Assembly (NCBI GenBank): GCA_026261815.1 | Contig: JAMPIT010000174.1 | Span: 13,392,001 to 13,456,000, forward strand | Direction: 5' to 3' | Source: Monarcha castaneiventris obscurior | Lineage: Eukaryota; Chordata; Aves; Passeriformes; Monarchidae | Length of the DNA: 64,000 nucleotides | Part shown: positions 22,101 through 35,200 of the stretch, one piece after another | Position numbering within the stretch: the stretch's first letter is position 1 | Layout of the letters: the number at the start of each line of letters is the position of its first letter | The notes under the pieces: model-generated | Seen by the model: the letters and a program-made list of their open reading frames with translations, nothing else | What the model was told of the DNA's origin: nothing | Databases searched by the model: none | Program-made: the position numbers and the translations under genes

Positions 22101-25100
22101 TTGTATTAATAGCTGTCAGAGGAGAAAGCTGCCCTGTAACTCGGACCTGGGGGAAGAGGGAATCTCAGCCAATGGTGAAACCCTGATAAAAAGTCTAGAA
22201 TTTCTTAGTTCAATCCCTTTTTGAGCTGGTTGTGGACTGAATCCTGCAGCTCATAGCTGGGGATCAATTTGTCATGCGCCCCTGTATTCCAGCTTCCAGG
22301 AAGGCATTTTAGCTTCTGCCCAGCACTTGCTCCTGATCTGACACCCCTGAGAGGTGGGTGGCAACTGCATGGCTTTAGGAACTTCCACAAGTTCCCAAAT
22401 TGTTTAAAACAACGACCCAAACCCTATACAGACAGGGTGCTCCAAGGAAAGCACAGCCATGCACCAGTCTACTGGTACAGACCAGTGGACTGAAGGACAA
22501 GCTGTGATTAGGACAGTCCTCTGGCAGGATGTCACACACCTGACTGAAACAGGAGGAGGGGGTGAGGTTGGAGTATCCACCTGTGAACAGAACCCCAGAG
22601 TTGTTTTCATCTCACAGGGCTAGAATAGCCCAGAGGTTGCTACCAGCAACCAAATGGATGAATCAATGCTCTGGGAACAAAGAATTTGTCTTGCAGCCTG
22701 ATGTTCGCACAACCCTTCACCTGTGCTGGAGCACAACCAAAGGGCAGGACTGAGAGGTATTAAAGAGCTGAAAGGCCTTTTATTCCTGAAAGTTGAATTC
22801 ACAATCCAGTTTCTCATTTGATAAATTCATAGCTGCCAGCCACAGGCACTTCAGGGCAGATTCTTGTACGAGCACAATGTGTGTACTCACAACTGTGATC
22901 CTGGAAGACATAAACACAAAGAATTGATTCCTCACTCCTTTGTTTGAAATGTGCCTGTCTGTAAATGCTGATTATAAACTCATTTTCTCTAAGACCCATG
23001 TTCTCATCCTTTCCCTCTTCTATGTAAAAGAAAAGTACCCAAAATGCAACGAAGAGAAAACTGGTCATCTGGTAAAAGTGGGATGACGATGGCTTCTTAC
23101 ATTGAAGCACAAGCTAAAACCTGAGATTTTCAGTAAACTAGGAAGGACAGACAGACAGCCTGTATCTGGGACAATCTTCCTACTCGTTCACTCCCTACAG
23201 ATTCACATCATTATCTGGTCTAATTCTGCACAGTCTGACTGACTCCTGCAGTGGAGTGAGTTTACAACAGGTTATTATTCACCCCTGCAAAAGTAAGGGG
23301 TATGGAGACCATAGAGGAGCAAGTCCATCTCTAGCCTGAAGAAGTGGATTTATCCTTCCGACCTCTGCAGATACTGCTAAAGCAAAGAGCTTAATGAGGA
23401 AAGGGAAAATTTAGGCACAAAGCATTGAATTAATTGTGAGGAAAAGACCTGAGGCATCACATAGTCCTCCCATCAAGGCAGGGACAGGTGCCAGAAGCAA
23501 TTGGTTAAAATTCATTTTACCATTCATTCTGAGGCAGAGAGCAGACAGCAGAGCACAGACTATGGGGCTGAACAGCTCCCAGCCACCAGAGAAGGATTTA
23601 GATCTGGTAGGTCTTGGACGATGCTCTAAATACCCTGGAACACACACCTTCACTATGGGACCCTGGAGACTGCTATAGACACAAGAGATGGCTCCTGGAA
23701 AGGTGAATGTGGAATCCCAGTCTGCATTTTCACACTGGGCTCAGGGCTCCCACTGGTGACTGAAGCCATTGATGGCAGTTTCACTGGTGGAACAAATTCA
23801 GGAATCATCCCCCCAGTGAGCAGCTTTAAATTAACCTGATTATTTCATCCCAGCTCTTTGACAAATGAGTCTGATTTATTTAGCTCATTTGAACAAGTTC
23901 ATTTTAATGAAGTTATTTATATAACTCCGTGATGCCATTAGCCAGATTACATGCTGTCCGAAGGGCATAATGCATGATCTCATTTCCAACTTAAACCCCT
24001 TCTATTTCTTTCATCCTCTAACTTAAGTAGCAGGAGATCAGAACATATGTTCTTCTGTTTCTCTCTAGATGGCCAGAAGTCGTTTGACAGCTGCCAGGTA
24101 TTATCAGCTCATTTAGTCACTTCTTCTCTAGCCTAGGAAATCAGATTAGAATGTGAAACATATTTCTGCTAAATCACAGGGAAATACAAACCTGTTTGAG
24201 GTCCAGAAACATATCACTGTCACTTTTGGAAATGGATAATGTTATCCTGACCACTGCCCTTTAAATTGTCAAGTTTGATTAACTGCTTTAATTGCTTCTG
24301 AAGATTATTCTCACCAGTTTTTGCATGTCTGTAATAGGAAAAAACAAACTGGTTGTGGCCCGGGTTTCTAGTCCTACGCTGCCATGGATTTTCCAAGAGG
24401 CAAACTTCTCACACTCATGCTCATACTTCCCATGTGAATGCATGGGCACATGGGCAGAGAAATCCACTCAACAGAGCACCTGGAATGTTTGAGCCTTGCT
24501 CTGAACACAAGAGAGCTCAGGAAAAGGCATGTGGGCACTTTAAATCACCACTGGAACTGGGCCCTGGCACTGGGTATAATCTTGCACTGACACTCACTGA
24601 TTCGTTGTGAGTTCAGGTGGAATTGCCATCAGCAAGAGAAATGTATCTGAAGAACTTGGCCATGCAGGACTGGACTGACATTATCGATGTTATGTATGAA
24701 GTGCTGCGTTTGGAAAATACTACCTGAGGTCCAGATGTGCTTGAGCATCAGGGAGCTCTCCCTGCTCCTTCTGATGCAAATGCAAACATTTCTCAAGAAA
24801 AAAAAAAAAAGTGCTCATTTCTTTTTGCATGAGAGCTTCTGTCACAACTCCTTCCCTGTGAGCCAGCAGGCTTCTGTCCAGGCTCCTCCTCAGTGTGGAG
24901 CATGGGTCCATGGGCATGTTCTCCTCAGCAGTGAAGCCGCCCAGAGAGATGTCTCTGCTCGCATCCTGCAGCTCTCTTCTCTGACTTTTTAACAACTTTA
25001 TGGGTTTGTGCTGGAAACTGGGTCACTGGAAAGATCCAGGGCAAAGCAGAAAAACAGCAAAAAATTACCTATTTTGGACATTTTTCTTAACCCAGATCAT

Positions 25101-26880
25101 TTCAGTCATGTAGCATTCTGGCAGGGATGGTGGGGGGATCTGCTCCCTCTCTTCTTACACGGAGCCTGACATGAACCCAGGGTAGAAAGCCTGATGCTCA
25201 GCTCAGCAGGACAAAACAGGGGTCTCACACGCAGTTCCCTGGACTTTCAGAATACACCCTCACAGGAGAAACCTGAGGCTAGTAACAGAAATCTTTGTCT
25301 GGCTCCAAGTGTGCTGGCTGCGGGAAGAGGGTCTTTCTTCTTGGTGCTTCTGGCCTTTAGCTCTAGGATTTTCAGCCACTCTCCAAGAATATGGGTGCCC
25401 CATGGACCTATCAAGCAAAGCAAGAAGAGTTTAAGCACCTCTTGGACAGCAGATCTAGAAAGAAAATGAGATCTACCCCTAATTTTTCAGCAGCTTTTTA
25501 GACATTTAAATTTAGACATTAAATAGGCTGACCCCATCCTTCACTAATTCCTTCAAATATTCTCTTTCTTTCAATATAAAAAAAGCATTTGGGTTGGTTC
25601 TGGGTTGTTTCCCAGAAAGAAACCACTGAGAAAAACCTTTAATCACACTGTACATGGCAAGAAAAACAATCAGCAGTGGATGACAGTATCAAGCACACAA
25701 GATAAAAAGAAACATTAAAAACTAGGGCAGAAGTGACTCTCAGAGGTTGTTTAGGCTGTGTCTCAGGTACATCTATTGACAGAAACTTCAGACTGCTATT
25801 AAAGTCTGCAAGACCAGCATGGGCCCAAAAGGCCAGTTTTGTAAGCATAAGAAAACTTTACATTGTGGGGAATAATGCCATGAGTAGCTTTTCTTCCAGT
25901 GGAAAAATTTGTGTCTGAGTTGCATTCTGCCTGCCAGCCCTGTGATAATCTAAAGAGGCAAAAATAAAACTGGCTGACCTGCTTAGATGGTCGAGGTTGG
26001 AAGCAGAACAAGAAAGAGGAGAAGAATTTCATTTCGTAGTAAAACAAATTTAGGAACAAACCCGAATGAAAATATAAAGGAGATGCTGCTTGCTCACATC
26101 CCCTCGAAGCTGAGAAAGCTGGTTCCCAGCTCCTGGATGTATCGCAGCACCATCTGCCAGCAGAAAGTAGAATTACACCATAAAGGGCACATTTTCCCTA
26201 ACACTTTTTCCCCTTCATATGCACAGGAAGTTTGCCATTGCTTTCATGGTAACACAGCATTTAACAAAAGCTGCCAAAAAGCTGAACCTACATAACATCA
26301 ATCAACATGCAGCTCCAAAACCGGACAAGTTTTTTCACTGTGGAATAAATCACTCTCCTCACACAGCTTTAACTCATCAGAGTTCAGATCATGACCATAC
26401 AGCTTCAAGTCCTGGGATTTTATGGGTGACATAGGCCAAGGAAGCAGCTCTTTGCCCCCGGGTTGTGCCTCTCTCCCCTACACACCCGCAGTCCCCCTGC
26501 CCACCCACAGTCCCTGCACACAACCTGTGCACAATGCCATGCAGAAAGCACCTGTTCACCTTTGCAAATGCAGAAAGAACTGCAATTGCCACCTTCTCCT
26601 CTGCCTCCCCTGTGTAGCAGGATGCTCTGCCTGGAATGGGGAAAACAACTCGAACAATGCTCTACTTCCAAAGCTATCAGTGGTAAATGAAGAAGGGAAC
26701 CTCATGCTGCTTTTGGTGCTGAATAATGCTGAAACCAGTATGATACATCAATCTCAAAGTTAAACATCCCGATAGTGAGGTAAAGATGTGGTAGATCTGG
26801 TAAAATACCAGGATAAAAGAACAAACAAGTGCTACTGCTGATCACTAACCTGGTGGTGCTGAGCTGACACACCTGGCCTG
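19129..26880. other. Intergenic DNA without recognised gene
   Basis: About 7.7 kb with no exon, RNA gene or clear repeat family. It has short homopolymers (a G-rich run near 20,858, about 13 A near 24,800) and one hairpin-forming inverted repeat at 22,465-22,492. Open frames are all around 120 codons or less and unsupported. Confidence 0.5.
22465..22492. repeat. 12-bp inverted repeat with 4-base loop
   Basis: CAGTCTACTGGT and ACCAGTGGACTG are separated by ACAG. The arms pair at 11 of 12 positions, and the twelfth could be G-U in RNA. No function is evident. Confidence 0.8.
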
Positions 26881-26889
26881 GAGACATAT

Positions 26890-27400
26890 GACTGACAGTG
26901 CATCACTTCATACTATAAAAGCCCAGTTCCAAATTTTAACAGCGAGGTCTTCTAGCATACCCCTTCTTAGGGTGCATGTGTGGAGATTCCTCCCTTCAGT
27001 GGGGACACCCCTCACAGTTATTCCTCGAGGCTGAGCGAAAGAAATCTGCCCACAGTCATTGGTATGGGTGAGTAACATCAATCTCTACTTGGTAATTGTT
27101 CTTGCTAGCTTTAATACAATTGCTTTAATACAATTGCTTTAATGCAATTGCTTCAATATCGCTTCATAGTACACTATATTATAATAGTTATAGCTCCTGT
27201 ACTTTGTACTAAGTAATTCTGATCAAGATCTTTTTGTCTAATCATTATCATAATAAATAATATATATTTATATAAATACATCTGGTTTGTCATCCTTAAT
27301 CCTGTGGGATGAAGTTGTATAAAGGTTCGATTGCACATAAATAAACCTTTACGTATAAATTGTTGACAAAGTCTGGGGCTCAGACTGGATCCAGCCACAC
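26890..27400 (+). mobile_element. LTR-like sequence, candidate
   Basis: A CTATAAAAG box at about 26,914-26,922 is followed by a GC-richer segment with GGTGAGTAACATC, an AT-rich stretch with tandem repeats, and AATAAA signals near 27,252 and 27,340. This order resembles an avian LTR with U3 on the left. I could not fix the ends or find a target duplication, so it may be an old or partial element. Confidence 0.35.
27109..27157. repeat. 14-bp tandem repeat, about 3.5 copies
   Basis: Three units of CTTTAATACAATTG (the third with A-to-G) plus a partial fourth, CTTCAAT. It lies inside the LTR-like stretch. Confidence 0.9.
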
Positions 27401-30400
27401 TCACACTCCTCTCTAAGAAGGACTTTAGAAAGCAAGGGGCACCCTCTCTGCACCTCATGACTCAATGGGAGGGCTTCTCTAATGAACTTTGAAGCTTCCA
27501 CTCTGCCCATGACACACTGCCATCAGTGCCTTTGGTTTCAGTAGCACACAGTAAAGCACTTCCCAGCTGGGACCCATCTGCTCCTCCCATCTGCTCTGTC
27601 CTTTCTTCTCCCTTCTCTTCTGCCAGTGATCCTGTGAAGTCTCATTCCTTCTCCTCTTCTGCTGTCCTTACAGAAACCAGTTCCTCCTTCCTGTTTTCCC
27701 AAATATCCCCCCCAAATACCAAATCCTTATGGATACTGTAAATTGCACAGCTGTTAAACAAAACACAATAGCAGGAAGAATGGCTCATCCCAATGTCGCT
27801 GGCAGCTCAGATCCATGTAGACCTGGTACTCTGCTCACTGTCTCTGGAACTCTGATCCTTTTTCTTCCTCACATTTAGCAATACCAACAGAACCATTCCT
27901 AGTCTTGCACTGGGTTCAGTGGGATTGCTACTGCCATGGCCCCAAGGTATGGAGAGAACTAGGCACCTCCAGATGGCAACCCAGGTTGTAGGTGTGCAGC
28001 CTGCACTGACTGCCATCAGAATTTAGGTGTCTCAGCAGAGGTTTCGGGAAAAAAGAATGGAAAATGCCATCATTCCCAGCTCTGCAGATTGTGCACTGAG
28101 GGTCCTGAATACATTACCATTCTCTTAACGTTTTCCAGGACTCTGACAGAGGTTAAGTGACAGAGCAGGCACTCAAAAGGAATACATAGACTTTCAAGGT
28201 GCTCAGTCCATTACAGCCTCACACAGGTGCAAGTCAAAAAATTATGAGATTGTCACCAAAGACAAGGTCTCAGAATGAGGGAGTGCTCTCTATAGGATTC
28301 TTCCTAGGCCAGGCCACAAGGTAATAATTGTTCTTACAGGAGATTCACTCTGCAGTGAAGAACCCACACAGGCTGCCACCAATGCTCTGTTAATCCTTCT
28401 CTGACATCTCTCTCTTTCATGGCAGCTCTTCAGAGCCGGAGCAATTCTCCATAGCCAGCCCCTACCAAACTGTGAGCATATAAATGAACAAGTGTTATAT
28501 AAATACTAGATTGCTTATATGTATAAGTATTTTTTCTGTCAGTGAGTAATGAATGTATTTGCTATACCCATATATATAGATACATATCTATACAAATAGA
28601 AATGTATGTAAATATGAAAAAATCTCATAAACAAACAAGAATCAAGGCCTTTTCTATGTTTTGCATTTTTTCTCCTGAATCTGGCAGAATAAAACTTTAT
28701 TTCTTCTATTACAAAAAAGGATCTGCACCAAGATTTCTGTCACCACCCATGGAATCAGATTTAGGATTATTAAATTCACACTTTGCCTTCAGGATTTGTG
28801 GTGAGTCATCAGCATGTCGATCCTCCTTCTCACATCTCTGCCTTATCAAGCAGCACCACAGTCTCACTTCTCCCCTAATGCCTGATGAGGAGTGAGTTTG
28901 CTGCACCTACTGAGCAATGCTAATTGGGCTTTAATTGGAGCAGAGGGAGAGATGTTCCATCTCGGGGATGCAACTGGTGGGTCTGGAGCACGTGGCAGTA
29001 GAGACACCTGGTGGCTACCAGGAACACGGAGCCTCTGGAAGAAAACTCAGTATGAGTTAGTGAAAAGCTAACTTAATCTAAAAAAGAGATTGTTAGGTTC
29101 ATAGCAAATTCTGTGTTTGAGGCTTTCATCGAGGTAAATAGGTATAGATGCATGTAATTGTTCCATTAACACGGGATAACTCAGGATTTACAAACCTCAT
29201 CTGCTCTGTGGAACAAGAGTCTGTCACAAAGAAAGATTTCATCTTGCTCCTGAAACACCAGAGAACTCCAGTCATCATTTTATCTACACACACCTTGAAC
29301 CTGATTTAAGGGAATGTTCCTGAGTGTGGTTATAGCACATATCTGTGAGGAAAGTTATATCCTTTCTATTGCATAAACAGGGAATGGGGCACAAACAGAG
29401 GTCATCATTCCGAAACTGCATAGTCTTGCAGATCTGTGACTAAAATGGTGGCAAAAAATTCCCAGTGGCCCAGTCCTCAATGTGCTGCCACTTCACAATT
29501 TATCATCTTTATATCTCACTATGGTATGTCCCAGAACACCACCACTGTGTAAAAGGACATAGAGATTGTGCAGTTAAAATAATGCTTTCTACAAGCTACA
29601 TCCAAATAAGTAAGATAAAAATATAAGGAGAAAGGCTTTATATTTAGCATGGAAAAGGCTCATAACTGAAAGGATGACATGCTGGGAAACTAATTTATAG
29701 AAGGAGTCCTCTTCGTGTTTGCTGCTTACTGCATGAGCTCTTTTTAGAAATTTTCACATGGTGAAGACTTATATGAAATTTCAGAAGTATTGCTTCCTGC
29801 AGTCTGAACACAGCCTCCTGATGATGCATTTTCATACAGCTCAAGGAAGCGGTATCCCATGAATTTTAAAGCAAGCCCATAGCTGCCTTGAAACCAAACC
29901 AAACCAAAGCAAACCAAACCAAAGCAAAGCAAACCAACCAAACAACCAAACCCACCCACAAACAAGAAACCACCACAACAACAAAACAGATGTACTTCAC
30001 AGAAGGCAAATTTTGTGTCCATGCTTCATTTGCTGCAAAAACTGGGGGGAAAAAACCCAGAAGATGCAAGAGATCATGGCTGCTGAGTCCAACAGCTGTA
30101 CACAACCTTAGAATAGCAAATTGTAGCTCTACCTTGGCCAAGTAGTGCCTAAGGGTACCAGGCACTTAAAACTTTTCCCTGGAAGTCAACTACTGGGTAT
30201 GGAACTTGGCATTCCTGAGGTTTGATGTCCAGAAATACCAAGTACACAGAGACCAGAGTCAATTTAAATGTCCTTTGAACAAAACAGATCCTATAAATCC
30301 TGCTTTCAGTTCCCTATACCAGCTACCTTCTTGTCCTAACTATGCATTTCACCTCCATTCTTTCACCACCACAATATTATGTGCAATGTCTCCTCCCTAA

Positions 30401-30763
30401 ACTGCCCCGTCTTCCCATAAAGACAATTTTTAAAGCTCCCAAGGTTTGGGGAGGACATGGAGGTCACACGTGGAGGTTGCACATAAGGGAAGTGGCCAAA
30501 AAGGGGCCTTGTGGTAGAAGTGCAATGAGGTTTTTAGACAAAAAATTGCAGGCAGAGGATGCCATGCACCCTCTTGCCCTTATGTGCCTGGTTTGTCTGT
30601 GAGGAGCTCAGCTCTTTTGCCAAGGATCATTGCACCCACAGGCACCCGCAAGCACCACAAGCTAGACACTGCTACATGCTTGTTTGTTCTTGGCTTTCTG
30701 GATCATTTTTGATAATATGCCTTGGTTTTGTGAGGGTCTTGGGCAGGAGGGAAATGAAAGGTG
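27401..30763. other. Intergenic DNA, no gene recognised
   Basis: No exon or RNA gene was recognised. An AT-rich tract lies at about 28,565-28,615, and a CCAAA-type low-complexity tract is listed separately. Confidence 0.5.
29890..29985. repeat. CCAAA/GCAAA low-complexity tract
   Basis: Imperfect tandem ACCAAA, GCAAA and AACC units, with almost no T on the plus strand. The W/F/G/C-rich minus-strand open frames over it are artefacts of this composition. Confidence 0.9.
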
Positions 30764-31186
30764 ATCACAGAATCACAGAATGGTTAAGATTCAAAGGGAT
30801 CTCTGGAGACCATCGAGTCCAACCTCCCTGCCAAGGCAGGGTCACCCAGAGCAGGTTACACAGGAATGCATCCAGGTGGGTTTGGAATGTCTCCAGAGAG
30901 GGAGATTCCACTAGTTCCCTGGGCAGCCTGTTCCAGTGCTCTACCACTCTCAATGTAAGTAAGTTCTTCCTCATGCTGAGGTGAAACTTTCAGTGTTTTA
31001 GTTTATGGTCACTGCTCCGCATCCTGCTGCTGGGCACCACCAAAATATGTCCTCCTCTTGGCACCATCCTCTAGGCACCTGCCTTTGAGATACTCATATG
31101 CACTGAGATTCCCTTCCAGTCTTCTCCAGACTAAAAAGGCCCAGCTCCCACAGCCTCTCCTCATATGAGATGCTCCAGAGCTCCCA
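30764..31186 (-). mobile_element. CR1 LINE 3' end fragment, antisense
   Basis: It begins with ATCACAGAATCACAGAATGG, the reverse complement of the CR1 tail, and continues with the reverse complement of the CR1 ORF2 end and 3' UTR (TCCAACCTCCCTGCC, GGGCAGCCTGTTCCAGTGCTC, CTTCTCCAGACTAAA). It is 5'-truncated and diverged. Confidence 0.93.
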
Positions 31187-31229
31187 ACCTATGTGTGGGC
31201 ATTGATTAGGCATTGATTGACATCCACTG

Positions 31230-31412
31230 GTTAAATATTGGAATGGGCTGCCCAGGGAGGTGGTGGAGTCACCACCGCTGAAAGCATTTAAGGAAAGTCT
31301 GCATGTGGCACCGAGTGCCATAGTCTGGTTGACAGGGTGGTATTCGGTCGTAGGCTGGACTCGATGGCCTCAGAGGTCTTTCCCAGCCTAATGGAGTCGG
31401 TGTTTCTGTGGC
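31230..31412 (+). mobile_element. CR1 LINE 3' end fragment next to promoter
   Basis: GGAATGGGCTGCCCAGGGAGG and GGCTGGACTCGATGGCCTC are typical of a CR1 3' UTR in the plus orientation. The tail near 31,400-31,410 is degenerate. It runs into the start of the DMTF1 CpG island and is opposed to the CR1 copy at 30,764. Confidence 0.88.
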
Positions 31413-31419
31413 GAAGGCC

Positions 31420-32215
31420 GCGTGGATGTTCAGGGGCTGTGTGCCCCGCGGCCCCTCAGCGCGGCGGGGAAGGCGCCGTGAGCTTTGTGGCGCCGCCGGC
31501 GCCGCGGGCCCCGCTCCGTGCGCTCTGTGGCGCCGGGCGGGCGGGCGGAAGCGCCGGGCGGGCGGGCGCGGGCCCTTCCGGCGGGCTCGCAGCGCCTCGC
31601 CCCGCCGCCGCCTCCGCCTCCCCCGCTCGCCGCCCGCCGCCGCCCGGCGCCTCCATCCTGGTACTTGGGAGTCTCCATCCTGGTTTCTCAAGTGCCCGGA
31701 CCCAAAACAGGAAGTAAGTGCGCGGGGCCCTGCGGGATCGCAGGGCCGGGAGCTCCGGGCAGCGGCGGCGGCCGCGGGCGGAGGGGCCGGGGTGGGGAGC
31801 GGCCGTGTGCGGTCCCGCGGCTCGGCGCGCTCGGGCCGGGCTGCCGGGCAGGGCCGGGCAGGGCCGGGCGGGCAGCGGAGCCCACGGCGGGACCGTCCAG
31901 CGCCGCCGCCCGCCCAGGGCACGGGAAAATGGCGGCGGCCGCCCGGGGCCAAATGGCGGCGCTGGCGGCCGCGGGGCAGCGGCGGCTGAGGCGGGCCCGG
32001 AACCGCCGCCCCGGGGGCAGTGCCGGGGCAGGGCCGCTGCTGCCGCCGGCTGTTGGCCTGCGGGAGCCCCGGGCCGCCTTCCCGGGGAGTTGCCGGGCGT
32101 CGGGAGCGCTGCGCTCTGAGAAATGGGGAAGCGGACGGACGGACCGGCCCTGGACATTCCCGAACCCCGGCTCGCTTGGGAGGGCAGGGCGAGGGGAGGC
32201 CGGCCAGCGCGTGTG
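31420..32215. promoter_or_regulatory. DMTF1: CpG island and promoter of DMTF1
   Basis: About 0.8 kb of very GC- and CpG-rich DNA covers the first non-coding exon. ETS-type CGGAAG motifs occur at 31546-31551 and, reversed, at 31575-31580. Two YY1-type (A)AAATGGCGGC motifs lie at 31926-31936 and 31951-31960. No TATA box is seen, as expected for a housekeeping CpG promoter. Long Arg/Ala/Pro-rich open frames on both strands here are composition artefacts. Confidence 0.85.
31640..31713 (+). other. DMTF1: DMTF1 non-coding first exon (5' UTR)
   Basis: The 3' end is set by a strong donor, GGAA|GTAAGT, at 31714. The start is not defined by sequence, so 31640 is only nominal. The exon contains two nearby copies of CTCCATCCTGGT about 21 bases apart. 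It would splice to the exon at 38282. Further non-coding exons in the 6.6-kb first intron cannot be excluded. Confidence 0.55.
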
Positions 32216-35200
32216 TTTTGTTTATGAAGTTCTATTTTTTTAATTGCTGTTGTTGTTTCTGGTTTTAACTCCCTCCCCCATACCTGGATGTCTGTAATAA
32301 GAGGCCACCTGCACGATCGCTTTTGAATTTCTCGATTCCCTCTTGCTGGGTCTGCTCTTGGCGTATCCTGAGCTTGTGGTTTTTATCTGTTTTGTTTCAT
32401 AATCTCTTTTTTTTTCCCAGAGAGTTGTGATTTGTGGTTGCTTAGGGCAAGTGGAGTCTGAAATGTGCGGCTCTGCCAAGATCAGGGGTTTCATCTTAGA
32501 GCGCTACCAAGATTTTGTGCACTAGAGCTATGCTCTGTTTTGCCAAAATAAAGGAGTCCGGTCAGAAGAGCCTATTTTTTCCCCCTTTTTTTTCTTTTTC
32601 CCTTTTTTGAGGTTTCTTTATTTTTGTTTGTGCCCTTGGGCGTGGTGAAGTGTATTACACTTGTACCAGGTACTTTTTCAGCTGACTGATAGTATTCGTA
32701 TGTGTTCATTCACAAAGAGTTACACTGTTCAGCCCCACCTGGCCATTGTTAGTTGAAGTAATCTAGAAAATGCTTTTTCTTTGCCAGCACCGCTCTGGCT
32801 ACAGATGTAAGTTGGCTTCTTGACAGCATAGTTAAAATTCCTTTGCAAAACCAGGAGATGCAGGTTCTGCAATGAGATAGATCCATCTCATTCTTGTTTT
32901 CATTTACATAATTTAACGTGATTATAATAAACAACTTCATGATGCTTTATGACTTATTGAAAAGATTGAACATTAATTAAAACTACTTAGGGAAAGTGCC
33001 CCAAAATACTGATTTTTGTCTTAACCACACAAAACTATAAAAAGTGGCCATATGAGAGACAAAGATCTTTCTACTGTGTTTTGCATGTTCTAATAGGTCC
33101 TTTTTTGTGAGCATCATTTCTATGTTCATCTGTGCATCCAAAAGCAAGAGAGACTTCTCTTTGCTTATCAATCTTACAGTTAGGATAATTTTTCTTACTT
33201 TTCTTGCATGCTAAAATTCTACCCATTTTTTATAAAGGTGAAGAAGTTACTGAAATGCTTAGCATGAAGCTGCATTTACATGAAGGGAAAAGAATTTTAG
33301 TACCTACAATACTTATTAAGATGTCTATCCATTGTCATAAACTTGTGCCCAAGAGCCAATTCCTGTAAAAGAAAACTAGAAACTTTCTGTGTTTATTTCT
33401 TTTGGAAGAGCTAGGACATAGGTTTTATTTTATATTGTGTTGGATTTTTTCCCCTGTGTGACATTTAAAGCATGCTCGGTGCTTTCCATTAAACTTCCAC
33501 TGGACTGGCTAGAATTCATGGAGTTCTGCCAAATTTGGATCAATACAAATGAGAACACTTTGTCCCACCGTGTCTCCCATATATTCTGTTTCAGTGATGG
33601 CCCACTTCTCTGAATACCACTGATGAGTAGGATGCAACTGTTCCTAAAGGACTCCAATCTCACGCTGATACAGATTAATAAATCCTTGTATGCCCCAAAC
33701 TCAGGTCTCTGGATCCTTGTGATTGGTGTCTGTCCAGTTTGGTTCCTTTTCATATCCATCGTTGGCAGCTGTTAGAGAAAATTTCTGCATGGTGGAATTT
33801 TAGATTTGAGCAGAACCCATTTGGTCTGGAGTAAAGTTTGGGGGGGTGTTGAATATTAGCATAACAGCGCTGGCACTAGTTGAATAATAAAAACTCTTGA
33901 TAAAGGTATATGAAGTACTGACTTGGTATGGAGTACACTAAACATTCAGGCTTCCTAAAGTATGAGGTCCTGTAATGACTTTGTTTCCTTTGTGTTACTC
34001 TTGAATGAATGCCTCGAAATCCCAATGCATTCTGTGTGGTTGTTCCAGTTAAATGTCTCAGTAACTGGAAGCCTCCCTTAATAATCTTGCTTTTTACAGG
34101 ACTTAGTAAAACATACTTCTTGCCCAGTGCAGAGAGCACAGCCTTTAATACAACCTCATATAGAAATTTTAAAAGATTTACAACAGTCCTCTGAAGACTA
34201 GACATAACATTCAGTTAATAACTAGGCAATGACAGAATTCTGCTTGCAAGAGTAAAAATGCTATTTCTTAGAAGTGCTTAATTTTTACAGCCCTCAGAAT
34301 AATTGAGGCCATCTGCCAGATGAGGGTTATTTAGAATTAAAGGAATTTTGTATTGAGATGTTACTTTTTTTTTTTTTCAGATTGGTGTAAAATCAGCTTT
34401 GTGGGTTTTTTTCTGCCTAATTCTGCTGCATGCTTCCCAAATAAATAAGAACCGTTCCATTATTTGGCTTTAGTGGAAAATGTATATTGCAATTCTGTAT
34501 TAAATGAGTCTTGTAGATAAAGTATTTTCCCACCTCCTTGGTGCATGTTGAAACCTGTTTAAAATTGTAATGCAGCTAGCTCTAAAAAATGTTTGGTTTG
34601 GTAAATACACATAGAAATCCAACAAGGCGAAAAATGCTTATTGAATTAACACTGATTTCTAAGGTGCTGTCTCATTATGGATTATGGCATCCACACTTCG
34701 GGTGCATGTCTATCCAACAGTGTTCTCTTTCCCCAAAAGCTAACACCCTTCTTCAGAACATGAAATATTAGTGATAGATTGGCATCTCTGTAAAGAATGT
34801 ATCTGAATCAAGGATTAAAGAAAAGCCTTGGGTTGTTCATTTAAAATTCAAGTAAGGCTTTTGTTTAAAATAAAACTTGTTTGCATTTTCAAAAGCACAT
34901 TTGGTGAAGTTGTGAAAAGGTGATATTTTGGAGGTGATGAGACTGCTCAGGTCCTAATTCTCACTCATTAAGAAACCTTGGCTGTCGTTCACTTTGTATT
35001 TAACTTTCGCAAGAGCAGAGGTGTGGGTGTGCAGGTGTGTGTAATGAGCAGAATTCATGTGGCACATCCAAAGCCTCTGCCGTGGTCTGGCATTGTTTAG
35101 TGCATGCCGTGATGGATCGAGGGCGTCAGCGAGGGCAGCGGCCCTGCAGCCCGGATCAGGAGGAGGCATCAAAGGCCTTTGGCCACGGAGCTCCCTGTGA

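Noticed and set aside
31269..32243. Long Arg/Ala/Pro-rich open frames (up to 252 codons) on both strands
   Set aside because: They result from the high GC content of the CpG island, which lacks stop codons. They overlap each other on both strands and resemble no family.
33430..34205. Minus-strand open frames of 109 codons in DMTF1 intron 1
   Set aside because: They have no recognised domain, no splice partners and no codon bias clearly different from intron sequence.
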